A stretch of 10,522 bases of DNA, taken from contig PLTE01000036.1 of the NCBI GenBank assembly GCA_003164375.1, forward strand, positions 1 through 10,522, read 5' to 3'. Both the position numbers and the translations under genes were made by a program. The notes under the pieces are model-generated. The model saw only the letters and a list, made by a program, of their open reading frames with translations. It did not search any database and was not told the origin of the DNA. Numbering within the stretch: position 1 is the first letter of the stretch; every line of letters begins with the position of its first letter. Shown here piece by piece: positions 1 to 6,325 of this stretch. The stretch comes from Hyphomicrobiales bacterium (GTDB lineage Bacteria > Pseudomonadota > Alphaproteobacteria > Rhizobiales > Xanthobacteraceae).

Positions 1-612
1 CCCGATCAGGAGCCCGAAGCCGAACGGAATGCGCCAGCCCCATGATTGCAGGTCGGCGACCGGCATGGTGGTCGTCAGCAAAACGCCGAATCCGGTCGCG
101 ATGAGGGCCGCGAGCCCCTGACTGGACCATTGCCAGCTGGCGAAGAAGCCGGCGCGGTCGGGACGATGCTCGACCAGAAATGCGGTCGAACTGGCGAACT
201 CGCCGCCGACCGAAAAACCCTGCAAGAGGCGCGCGGCAATCACGAGCACGGGCGCCAGCAGACCGACCGAGCCATAGCTCGGCATAATCGTCATCAGCCC
301 GGTCCCAACCGTCATCAATAATATCGAGAGCGTCAGCGCGCGCTTGCGCCCCTTGCGGTCGCCATAGGCGCCGAGAAATATCGCGCCGACCGGCCGGGCC
401 AAAAACGAGACGCCAAACGTGCCGAGCGTCACCAGGATCGACACCGCCTCGTCGGTAGAGGGAAAGAACACCTTGGCGACGGTGACCGCGAAGTAGCCGT
501 AGACCAGGATTTCATAGAACTCGAGCGCATTGCCGATCGATGACGCAATGATGAGCCGCGTCGCTGAGCCGGCGCCGTGAACGGCGGCTGCCGGATTATC
601 CGTCGTGCTCAT
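1..612 (-). CDS. MFS transporter, metabolite:H+ symporter (MHS) type, N-terminal part
   Basis: The 204 codons seen here are open to the window edge, so the C-terminal half is missing. The protein looks like an inner-membrane secondary transporter that imports an organic acid or similar metabolite with protons; the substrate cannot be told. Visible marks are the MHS-type start of TM1 (GNALEFYE at residues 27-34), RPVG at 73-76, the MFS motif A loop between TM2 and TM3 (GAYGDRKGRKRAL, 81-93, with Asp85), and RLLQGFSVGGEF at 128-139, typical of the family. At least five hydrophobic segments can be read. The ATG at 612 follows a GGGGG run at 617-621 as a possible ribosome binding site. The ATG at 623 is out of frame and closes after four codons. 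A 296-bp gap separates it from the upstream receiver gene on the same strand, so it probably has its own promoter. The family call is firm; the ligand is unknown. Confidence 0.9.
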   Translation of the reverse strand, partial: MSTTDNPAAAVHGAGSATRLIIASSIGNALEFYEILVYGYFAVTVAKVFFPSTDEAVSILVTLGTFGVSFLARPVGAIFLGAYGDRKGRKRALTLSILLMTVGTGLMTIMPSYGSVGLLAPVLVIAARLLQGFSVGGEFASSTAFLVEHRPDRAGFFASWQWSSQGLAALIATGFGVLLTTTMPVADLQSWGWRIPFGFGLLIG

Positions 613-908
613 CGTGCCCCCATCCGTGATCTCCCCGCATGCTTTGGACCGTCAATCGGACCGTAGCGGCCGTCGTCGGTGGAGTAAACAAATTCGGCTG
701 CACGGCGTGCGCGAGACCGCGCCGGCTTTTGCAATCGAACCTCTCATGCGAGTGTGCGCCACCGGGAAGGCCGTCGGGGAGGACGTCATGCGCCGAGGAC
801 AGTGACCGCCAAGACCACCGATCTTCCCGTCGTCAATGCGGCGAGCGGCACGCATTTCGACTAGGCCGCATCCTCATAAAGCAAGTCTTCAACAGATCGA
901 CAAGCCGC
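613..908. other. Intergenic region upstream of the MFS gene
   Basis: This 296-bp stretch lies between the stop of the receiver gene and the start of the transporter gene, both on the minus strand. I see no convincing gene, no T-tract terminator after the receiver gene and no promoter with good -35 and -10 hexamers. The only item is a 20-codon GTG frame on the plus strand at 802-864 with a GAGGA just upstream; nothing else supports it. The transporter promoter is presumably here. Confidence 0.5.
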
Positions 909-1382
909 TCAGGCAGAAACGATCTGCGGCGCGGACTCCGCCAATTGCATGATAAGCCGCAAGGCTGGGGCGCTCTGCCGCTTTTTCGCGAGCGCGCCAC
1001 GCAGTTCGGTGAGATTCAGCGGCTTTGACAGCGGCAGCGAGTCGAGGTTCAAGGACTGCGCCATCGCGACAGTGGACTGGAGCACATGCGGCTCCGCGCC
1101 GCTGATGACGATAACCGGCATGCGGTGACCGCTATCAACGATGCTGCGCAGCAGCAGGATGCCGCTTTGCTCGCCGAGCGAGAGGTCGAGCGTGACACAG
1201 TCGAATTTGTGTTTCGTCAGCAGACCCGCAGCCTCGTCGAACGTTGCGGCCGCGGTGACGTCAAAGCCCGCCTGGGTACCGAGCTTGGCGATGATGGTCC
1301 GCTGGATCAGGTCATCGTCGATGACCAGCAATAGGAAGCTCTGAGCCGGTTCGCTTTGGCCGACGGTGGTTGGATCATGCAT
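909..1382 (-). CDS. Stand-alone response regulator receiver protein (CheY-like)
   Basis: This 157-residue protein is a single receiver domain with no output domain. Receiver landmarks are present: the acidic pair Asp22/Asp23 in VIDDD, the phospho-acceptor Asp66 in CVTLDLSLG, Ser94 in VISG at the Thr/Ser switch position, and Lys120-Pro121 in LSKPL. The last 25 residues after the domain are short and unstructured-looking. It should accept phosphate from the kinase encoded just upstream (through its receiver/Hpt relay), and act by protein contact or as a phosphate sink rather than by binding DNA. The ATG at 1382 is chosen because an AGGAG lies about 6-10 bases upstream and the receiver fold starts soon after; a longer frame back to 1487 has no such support. 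The start lies inside the last codons of the kinase gene (8-bp overlap), so the two are very probably translationally coupled. Confidence 0.9.
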   Translation of the reverse strand: MHDPTTVGQSEPAQSFLLLVIDDDLIQRTIIAKLGTQAGFDVTAAATFDEAAGLLTKHKFDCVTLDLSLGEQSGILLLRSIVDSGHRMPVIVISGAEPHVLQSTVAMAQSLNLDSLPLSKPLNLTELRGALAKKRQSAPALRLIMQLAESAPQIVSA

Positions 1383-3957
1383 GGAGTGCTCCTGACGGTG
1401 CGTTGGACTGATCGAATGCGGGATGAAAACCGAGCTTTGTTCGCGCGATGATCTCGATGTCGTCGAACGCGCGCTTGAGGTCGCCAACGGCGGCCTGGAG
1501 CGCCGGCCAATTCAGCCCCATCGCGTCGCGCTCTAAGGCCAGCGCAAGCGCCGCAAACCGGGCGAAGCCGAAGGACGCGGCCGAGCTCTTGATTGCGTGC
1601 GCCTCGCGCCTGACGATCGCATTATTGGCGTCCTTGGCCGCGCGGCTCATCGCCGCCATGCGCTCCGGCGTATCCGTGAGGAAGGATTCGAGCACCAACG
1701 CGGTGTCTTCCGGGCCGAGAGCTTCAGCGAGCTCGGCATAGCTTGACGGCTCGAATATCGGGGCTTGCGCTGGCATGGGCGCCGCCGACGCGGCCGTCGC
1801 CACCAGCGAAGCGCCGCCCGCGTGCTCGAGCTTGACCTGTAGTGCCGCCCGCGTCAGCGGCTTTGGCAAGAAATCGTCCATGCCGGCCGCAAGGCACATC
1901 TCTCTGTCCTGCTTTTGAGCAATGGCGGTGAGCGCGATGATGCGCGGCCGGCCGAACGGCGGCTCAAGCTTGCGAACTGCACGCGCGGCGGACAGGCCGT
2001 CCATCTCCGGCATCATCACGTCCATGAGCACCACGTCGTAGGCCGTGACAGTACAGGCCTCGACCGCCTCCACGCCGTTACAGGCGATGTCGGCGCTATA
2101 GCCAAGTCCCTGAAGGAGCTTGGTGGCGACAAGCAGATTTGTCTTGTTATCCTCGACCAGAAGGATGCGGAGCGGCCGCGTCCTGCCGCTCGCCATCAGA
2201 TCCGGCAACGTCGTGCGGTCGGACAGCGCGCGCTTGGCGGCGGCGCCAAGCGAAGGTTCCAGCCGGCAGTCGATCGTGAAGCGGAAGGTCGTGCCCTTGC
2301 CGACCTCGCTGTCGACGGCGATCGAGCCGCCCATCAGGTCGATCAGCCGCTTGCAGATTGCAAGACCTAGGCCGGTGCCGCCAAAGCGCCGCGCGATCGA
2401 GCTGTCGAGCTGCGAGAACTCACGGAACAAGAGCGGGACACCGTCAGCCGGGATGCCGATGCCGCTGTCGGAAACGGCGAAGGCCAGCCTGATTTGGCCG
2501 GCCTCGCTCGATTGCGGATCGCGGCTGACCGTAACGGCGACACCCCCAGCCTGGGTGAATTTCAGCCCGTTTCCGACCAGGTTGAACAACACCTGACGAA
2601 GCCGCCCCGGATCCCCAATCACCCAAGCGGGTACGTCGGGTGAGATCGCCACGGACAACGATAAATTTTTGTCCTTCGCCGTCGCAGCAAGCACGCCCAC
2701 ACTGCTCTCCACAAGATCGTGCAGGTCGAATTCGATTCGCTCGATCTCGATGCGGTCGGCTTCAAGCTTGGAAAAGTCCAGAACATCATTGATGATGTGC
2801 ATCAGATATTCGGCCGACTCCCGCAAGGTCTTGGCGTAGGAAAGCTGGTCGGGCCGCAGCCCGCTTTCCATCAGCACCTCGGACATGCCGACGACGCCGT
2901 TCATCGGGGTGCGGATTTCGTGGCTCATCATGGCCAGGAACTCCGAGCGCGCACGCGTGCCGGCCTCCGCTGCGTCGCGTGCGGCTGCAAGCGCGCGCTG
3001 ATGACGCCATATCAGGAACGTGACGCCGAGGAGCCAAAGCGTCAGAACCGCCGCGGCGGCAATGTCGGTACGTCGGTTCTGTTCGTAAGCCTGGAATATT
3101 TCGTCTTGCGCGAGGCCGATGACGACGAAGAGCGGATAGCCCCGCACCGCGCGATAGACGAACAGCCGTTCGATGCCATCGAGCTGACTTTTGACGACAT
3201 AGGACCCAGCCGCGGCGTGCTCCGCGAATAGCCTGCTGTTCAATAGCGACTCGCCGATCGAAGCAGACCCGTTGGTGCCGCGCGCCCGAACGATGCCGTC
3301 GGCACCGACCAGGGTGACGGTACCTTTCTCGCCGACATCGATCGACTTGTAGAACTGCGCCAGATAGTCGGGGTCCAGCGACACGACGACAACGCCACCG
3401 AAGCTGCCGTCCGGCATAGTGATGCGCCGTGTCACCTGAATCGACCATTTCTTGCTGACGCGGCCAAAAACCGGCTTGCTGATGAACAGCTCATCGGTCT
3501 GGCGTTCGGCATGCACTTTGAAATGCTCGCGGTCGCTGAGATCGAGCCCGGGCGTCGAACCTGGAATATTGCTCGCCACCATCAGGCCGTTCTTGTCGAC
3601 GATGACGACCTGGAAGTTGAAGCCGGTGAGAAACTCGCTGTTGCGGGACCACAGCGACATGTCGAACTGCTGCGGATCGCGTGCGTAAGCGTCACGCGCG
3701 TAGAGAAGTGTCTGGTCGGCGGCGCGGATCGAGCGGATGATCTGCTCTTCGAAAGCGCGTGATAGATTCTCGGCGTTATGCAGCGCGGACCGCTCGGTCT
3801 GAATGCGCTCGGCGTGAGTGAAATAGAGCGCGCCAAGCCAGATCAGCGCAATCGCCGAGAGGCCGAGAACAAGGCTGCCATAGGCGCCGACACGGAGCAG
3901 CCAGTCCTGAGACCGGCTCGGCGAGAAGCCCGCGCTGTATGGATTGCGGTGAGGCAT
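1375..3957 (-). CDS. Hybrid sensor histidine kinase (Cache-HisKA-HATPase-REC-Hpt)
   Basis: This 860-residue inner-membrane kinase carries a complete internal phosphorelay. In order: TM1 at about 22-46; an extracytoplasmic double-Cache/PDC-like sensor at about 47-290 (DREHF at 142-146, an RRITMPDGSFGGV segment near 177-190, SLDPDYLAQFY near 193-203); TM2 at about 298-317; HisKA with His346 in SHEIRTP; HATPase_c with the N-box (Asn459, Asn463), DSGIGIP (497-503) and GGTGLGL (526-532); a receiver with Glu602/Asp603, Asp646, Thr677 and Lys699; and a C-terminal Hpt domain with His787 in HAIKSSAASFG. All catalytic residues appear intact. The ligand is unknown; Cache domains usually bind small molecules such as organic acids or amino acids. 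I chose the ATG at 3957, with AGGA 9-12 bases upstream, over the ATG at 3984 and the GTG at 3996, which lack such a site. It is followed by an overlapping receiver gene, its likely phosphorelay partner. Confidence 0.95.
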   Translation of the reverse strand: MPHRNPYSAGFSPSRSQDWLLRVGAYGSLVLGLSAIALIWLGALYFTHAERIQTERSALHNAENLSRAFEEQIIRSIRAADQTLLYARDAYARDPQQFDMSLWSRNSEFLTGFNFQVVIVDKNGLMVASNIPGSTPGLDLSDREHFKVHAERQTDELFISKPVFGRVSKKWSIQVTRRITMPDGSFGGVVVVSLDPDYLAQFYKSIDVGEKGTVTLVGADGIVRARGTNGSASIGESLLNSRLFAEHAAAGSYVVKSQLDGIERLFVYRAVRGYPLFVVIGLAQDEIFQAYEQNRRTDIAAAAVLTLWLLGVTFLIWRHQRALAAARDAAEAGTRARSEFLAMMSHEIRTPMNGVVGMSEVLMESGLRPDQLSYAKTLRESAEYLMHIINDVLDFSKLEADRIEIERIEFDLHDLVESSVGVLAATAKDKNLSLSVAISPDVPAWVIGDPGRLRQVLFNLVGNGLKFTQAGGVAVTVSRDPQSSEAGQIRLAFAVSDSGIGIPADGVPLLFREFSQLDSSIARRFGGTGLGLAICKRLIDLMGGSIAVDSEVGKGTTFRFTIDCRLEPSLGAAAKRALSDRTTLPDLMASGRTRPLRILLVEDNKTNLLVATKLLQGLGYSADIACNGVEAVEACTVTAYDVVLMDVMMPEMDGLSAARAVRKLEPPFGRPRIIALTAIAQKQDREMCLAAGMDDFLPKPLTRAALQVKLEHAGGASLVATAASAAPMPAQAPIFEPSSYAELAEALGPEDTALVLESFLTDTPERMAAMSRAAKDANNAIVRREAHAIKSSAASFGFARFAALALALERDAMGLNWPALQAAVGDLKRAFDDIEIIARTKLGFHPAFDQSNAPSGALHA

Positions 3958-4036
3958 GGCGACCGATCCTGGACCTGACGGCATTTGCCGCCGCACATGT
4001 CAGTGTCTTACGGATCGAGCCTTTAGCTTAACGTAA

Positions 4037-4063
4037 AATTGTATCGGCAAGCGGAGTACAATT
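4037..4063. promoter_or_regulatory. Candidate operator: AATTGTA-N13-TACAATT
   Basis: A perfect 7-bp inverted repeat with a 13-bp spacer lies midway between the divergent kinase and ene-reductase genes. Each arm contains a -10-like TACAAT reading outward in opposite directions, so a bound protein could block both promoters. The binder is unknown; no regulator with a DNA-binding domain is encoded in the window. Confidence 0.4.
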
Positions 4064-4110
4064 CGCACGTAAAAATGTAACGCTTCTTGCAGGCGACCAT
4101 TAATGATATC

Positions 4111-4142
4111 ACGCTCGCCTACTCACATGCCTACGCGAGCGT
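4111..4142 (+). promoter_or_regulatory. Leader hairpin upstream of the ene-reductase gene
   Basis: A perfect 8-bp inverted repeat, ACGCTCGC at 4111-4118 and GCGAGCGT at 4135-4142, encloses a 16-nt loop that carries part of a direct repeat of GCCTAC (4117-4122 and 4129-4134). It ends 31 bases before the ATG at 4174. In RNA it could be a leader stem-loop; in DNA it could be a protein site. Its function is not known. Confidence 0.35.
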
Positions 4143-4173
4143 TCCCGTATTTGTACTCCACGCCTGGTCCACA

Positions 4174-5259
4174 ATGACCGCCCCCGACCTGTTCTCGCCG
4201 TTCAACCTCGGCCCGCTGACGCTCCCCAACCGCATCGTGATGGCGCCGATGACGCGCAATCGCGCGGGTCCGGGCAACGTACCGGGTCCGCTCAACGCCA
4301 CTTATTATGCGCAACGCTCAAGCGCCGGCCTGATCGTCAGCGAGGCGACGCAGGTGTCGCCGCAGGGTGTCGGCTATCCGGGCACGCCCGGCATCCATAG
4401 CGCCGAGCAGATCGCCGGTTGGAAGCTCGTGACCGAGGCGGTGCATGCGGCCGGCGGCCGCATCTTTTTGCAGCTCTGGCATGTCGGGCGGATCTCGCAT
4501 CCGTCGCTGCAGCCCGACGGCGCGCTGCCGGTCGCGCCATCGGCGATCGCGCCCGCGGGCCAGGCGATGACGCGCGAGGGCGTGAAGCCCTTCGTCACCC
4601 CGCGCGCGCTCGAAACCGCGGAGATTGCCGGCATTGTCGAGGACTACCGGCGCGGCGCAAGCAACGCGCGCGCGGCCGGCTTCGACGGCGTCGAATTGCA
4701 CGGCGCCAACGGCTATCTGGTCGATCAATTCCTGCGCGACAAAAGCAACAAGCGCACCGACCGTTACGGCGGCAGCGCGGCGAACCGCGCGCGTTTCCTC
4801 GTCGAAGTAACCGAAGCGATCGTGGGCGTCTGGGGGCCTGAGCGCGTCGGCGTGCGGCTGTCGCCGACCACACCGTTCAACGACATGGCCGACAGCGATC
4901 CGGCGGCAACGTTTTCGACTGCGGTCGGCGAGCTCAACCGCTTCGGGCTTGCCTATCTCCATGTCGTCGAGCCCGCCGCGAGCGACCCGATGCCGGCCGG
5001 CGAGCCGCCGGACATCGATTTTTTCCACAAACTGTGGCGCGGCGCGCTGATCGGCAATAAGGGCTACGATCTGGCCCGCGCCAAAGCCGTGCTGCACCAC
5101 GGCACGGCCGATCTGGTGGCGTTTGCGACGCTGTTTCTCGCCAATCCCGACCTGCCCGAACGGCTGCGCCGCGGCGGCCCGTTCAATCCGCCGGACCGCC
5201 CGACCTTCTACGGCGGCACCGCGAAGGGCTACACCGATTATCCGGCGCTTTCGGCGTAG
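4174..5259 (+). CDS. Old Yellow Enzyme-family alkene reductase (NADH:flavin oxidoreductase, NemA-like)
   Basis: This 361-residue cytosolic TIM-barrel flavoprotein probably uses FMN and NAD(P)H to reduce activated C=C bonds (enones, maleimides) or nitro compounds. It resembles E. coli NemA in length and layout. Visible marks are LFSPFNLGPLTLPNRIVMAP at the N-terminus, Thr27 near the flavin, LWHVGR at 101-106, the substrate-binding pair His176/Asn179 with proton donor Tyr181 in HGANGYL, QFLRDKSNKRTDRYGGS at 185-201, and the C-terminal TFYGG and GYTDYP motifs. One oddity: the usual FGR before xFxANPDL, which helps hold the FMN phosphate in related enzymes, reads FAT at 317-319. I place the start at ATG 4174, where family homology begins; a frame open back to a TTG at 4087 covers an AT-rich leader and is unlikely to be translated. 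No strong ribosome binding site is seen before 4174. The natural substrate is unknown. Confidence 0.92.
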   Translation: MTAPDLFSPFNLGPLTLPNRIVMAPMTRNRAGPGNVPGPLNATYYAQRSSAGLIVSEATQVSPQGVGYPGTPGIHSAEQIAGWKLVTEAVHAAGGRIFLQLWHVGRISHPSLQPDGALPVAPSAIAPAGQAMTREGVKPFVTPRALETAEIAGIVEDYRRGASNARAAGFDGVELHGANGYLVDQFLRDKSNKRTDRYGGSAANRARFLVEVTEAIVGVWGPERVGVRLSPTTPFNDMADSDPAATFSTAVGELNRFGLAYLHVVEPAASDPMPAGEPPDIDFFHKLWRGALIGNKGYDLARAKAVLHHGTADLVAFATLFLANPDLPERLRRGGPFNPPDRPTFYGGTAKGYTDYPALSA

Positions 5260-5299
5260 CCGTCCTCATTCTGGGGGTATTTCCGGGAAACCGGATTCC

Positions 5300-5315
5300 T
5301 GTGACGGCGGTCACT
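5300..5315. promoter_or_regulatory. CRP/FNR-type site TGTGA-N6-TCACT
   Basis: The 16-bp sequence TGTGACGGCGGTCACT matches the CRP consensus TGTGA-N6-TCACA in nine of its ten fixed bases. It lies about 70 bp before the ATG of the 39-codon gene at 5385. A weak sigma70-like pair, TTCCAG (5315-5320) and TAGATT (5337-5342) with 16-bp spacing, follows it. If transcription began near 5349, the site would be centred at about -41.5, the class II activator position. That start point is a guess. Confidence 0.45.
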
Positions 5316-5353
5316 TCCAGCCGCGACGGGGCCGCCTAGATTGCCAGTCATGG

Positions 5354-5369
5354 TTAATGGATCGTTAAC
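5354..5369 (+). promoter_or_regulatory. CtrA-like box TTAA-N7-TTAAC
   Basis: TTAATGGATCGTTAAC matches the alphaproteobacterial CtrA consensus TTAA-N7-TTAAC exactly. It lies two bases upstream of the ribosome binding site of the 39-codon gene (5385-5504) and downstream of the guessed promoter, a place where a bound CtrA would more likely repress than activate. CtrA is the cell-cycle master regulator known from Caulobacter and present in Hyphomicrobiales. A chance match in a GC-rich genome is less likely than in an AT-rich one but not excluded. Confidence 0.45.
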
Positions 5370-5384
5370 GCAGGGAGTTCCGCA

Positions 5385-5504
5385 ATGACCGCCGCCCTGA
5401 AATATCTGAGCCGAATGACCGAAGAGATTTTCGCCAGCCAAATGCAGCGGGCCGCCTGCAAGATCACCGCCCGCGAGCAGATGTTTCACCGGCACGCCCG
5501 CTAA
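5385..5504 (+). CDS. Small basic protein, 39 residues, unknown function
   Basis: A short gene of 40 codons including TAA, with ATG at 5385 and a strong Shine-Dalgarno AGGGAG at 5372-5377, seven bases from the start. The product begins MTAALKYLSRMTEEIF and ends in a basic run, MFHRHAR. It is rich in Met, Arg and Ala, has one Cys (residue 25), and could form an amphipathic helix through about residues 4-35. There is no signal peptide or membrane segment. Third-position use is GC-rich like its neighbours. It lies downstream of the ene-reductase gene with 125 bp between, containing CRP-like and CtrA-like boxes, and stops only 7 bp from the convergent stop of the HAD gene. I do not recognise a named family, although short proteins of this style occur in Bradyrhizobiaceae. 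The strong ribosome site and promoter-like context make it a likely real gene. Confidence 0.65.
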   Translation: MTAALKYLSRMTEEIFASQMQRAACKITAREQMFHRHAR

Positions 5505-5511
5505 CGCGCCA

Positions 5512-6219
5512 TCAGGCCCCGAGCGTGTCGGCCAGTTCCTCGAGACTCTTCGCCGCAAAATCGACCGGCACGGTCGGAGCGGCCTCGCCTTTCCCGGGAC
5601 CATGCTCATTCGGGCGCGCGATATGCGCGGTGCGCAGCCCGAGGCAGGCGGCGGCTTTGAGGTCGCTGGAGTGCGCGGCGACCAGCATGCAGTCATGCGG
5701 CGCAAGATCGAGCGCCTCCACCGCGGCAAGATAGACGCGCGGCTTCGGCTTGAAGTCGTGGGCGATGTCAGCACCGAGGATGGCATCCCAGGGAAAATTG
5801 TTCCGCCGCGCGATATCGACCATCAGCGAAATGTTGCCGTTCGACAGGGGTGACAAAAGATATTTGCGCTTGAGCCGGGCGAGGCCGGGCGGAACGTCGG
5901 GCCAGGCGTCGAGCCTATGCCAGGCAAGATTGAGCTCGCGCAGTTGCTCCTCGCCGAGCGCGCCAGCGTCAAAACGCTTGAGCGTGATTTCCAGATTGCG
6001 CCGGTGCAGCACGTCGAGCTTGCAGTACGCCATGCGGCCCGAGCGCACCTCTTCCAAAGCGCCCTGATATTCGCCGCGCCAAGCGTCGGCGAATGCCGGC
6101 CAGTCGAGCGCATAGCCGAGCGGCTTGAGCAGCGCCTCGGCTTCCCGCGCGATCGACGCGCGAAAATCGGTCAGCGTGCCGAACACGTCGAAGAAGAGTG
6201 CTTTGACCGCGACTGTCAT
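5512..6219 (-). CDS. HAD-superfamily hydrolase, haloacid dehalogenase type II-like
   Basis: This 235-residue cytosolic protein has the layout and length of L-2-haloacid dehalogenases (HAD type II). Motif I is FFDVFGTL with nucleophile Asp11 and Thr15; Arg48 in AWRGE matches the substrate arginine; motif II is LSNGN with Ser126; motif III gives Lys157 in DFKPKP and Tyr163; motif IV is VAAHSSDL with Asp186. Aligning by eye to the well-known L-DEX enzyme, its Ser175 and Asn177 are replaced by Ala181 and His183, so dehalogenation is uncertain, and the enzyme may act on another small acid or a phosphorylated substrate. The ATG at 6219 has GGAG at about -9 to -12, and that site lies in a fragment resembling the adjacent palindromic repeat. 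It is the last gene of a probable minus-strand unit after the amidohydrolase, 106 bp away across the repeat. Confidence 0.85.
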   Translation of the reverse strand: MTVAVKALFFDVFGTLTDFRASIAREAEALLKPLGYALDWPAFADAWRGEYQGALEEVRSGRMAYCKLDVLHRRNLEITLKRFDAGALGEEQLRELNLAWHRLDAWPDVPPGLARLKRKYLLSPLSNGNISLMVDIARRNNFPWDAILGADIAHDFKPKPRVYLAAVEALDLAPHDCMLVAAHSSDLKAAACLGLRTAHIARPNEHGPGKGEAAPTVPVDFAAKSLEELADTLGA

Positions 6220-6235
6220 GGATTGCTCCGTCCCC

Positions 6236-6315
6236 CGTCATTGCGAGCGAAGCGAAGCAATCCAGACTCAGCGCAGGAGCTGGATTGCTTCGTCGCTGCG
6301 CTCCTCGCAATGACG
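6236..6315. repeat. Palindromic intergenic repeat (CGTCATTGCGAG family)
   Basis: A long imperfect inverted repeat fills most of the gap between the amidohydrolase and HAD genes. The left arm (6236-6265) starts CGTCATTGCGAG and ends GAAGCAATCCAG. The right arm (6280-6315) is its inverse with six extra bases in the middle. The spacer is 14 nt. I recognise this as one of the widespread REP-like palindromes in Hyphomicrobiales and other proteobacteria. In RNA it would form a strong stem and could stabilise or partly terminate the upstream message. A further 14-base piece resembling the right arm (13 of 14 match, 6219-6232 against 6281-6294) abuts the HAD start codon. Confidence 0.85.
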
Positions 6316-6325
6316 AAGCTCCAAT

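Larger units (their letters stand above)
3958..4173. other. Divergent intergenic region between kinase and ene-reductase
   Basis: This 216-bp stretch must hold the promoters of both divergent genes. It is AT-richer than its surroundings between about 4020 and 4085. It holds a 7-bp inverted repeat (4037-4063), a 13-bp near-perfect direct repeat ACGTAAAA(T/A)TGTA at 4031-4043 and 4067-4079 (12 of 13 match), and a further copy of the TTGTACTCC half-motif at 4151-4159 that mirrors GGAGTACAA at 4053-4061. The hexamer TACAAT, close to a -10 box, occurs on the plus strand at 4057 and on the minus strand at 4043-4038, but no good -35 partner is seen at 16-18 bp. Confidence 0.55.

Noticed and set aside
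802..864. 20-codon GTG frame with a GAGGA just upstream in the gap before the MFS gene
   Set aside because: It is very short and isolated, with no promoter or recognisable product; the ribosome-like site alone is expected by chance. A remnant of a larger gene is possible but cannot be shown.
2786..3448. Minus-strand frame of 220 codons inside the kinase gene
   Set aside because: It overlaps the kinase coding sequence in another frame; the kinase domains are unmistakable there.
4087..4173. N-terminal extension of the ene-reductase from a TTG codon
   Set aside because: Family similarity begins at the ATG at 4174, and the extension covers repeat-rich leader DNA.
4318..5100. Long minus-strand open frame opposite the ene-reductase gene (260 codons)
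   Set aside because: It is antisense to a strongly conserved enzyme; the GC-rich third positions of the real gene keep the opposite frame open. The product is Arg/Ala/Asp-rich with no family resemblance.
5282..5295. TCCGG-GAAA-CCGGA hairpin after the ene-reductase stop
   Set aside because: The stem is only 5 bp and no T-tract follows, so I do not call it a terminator.
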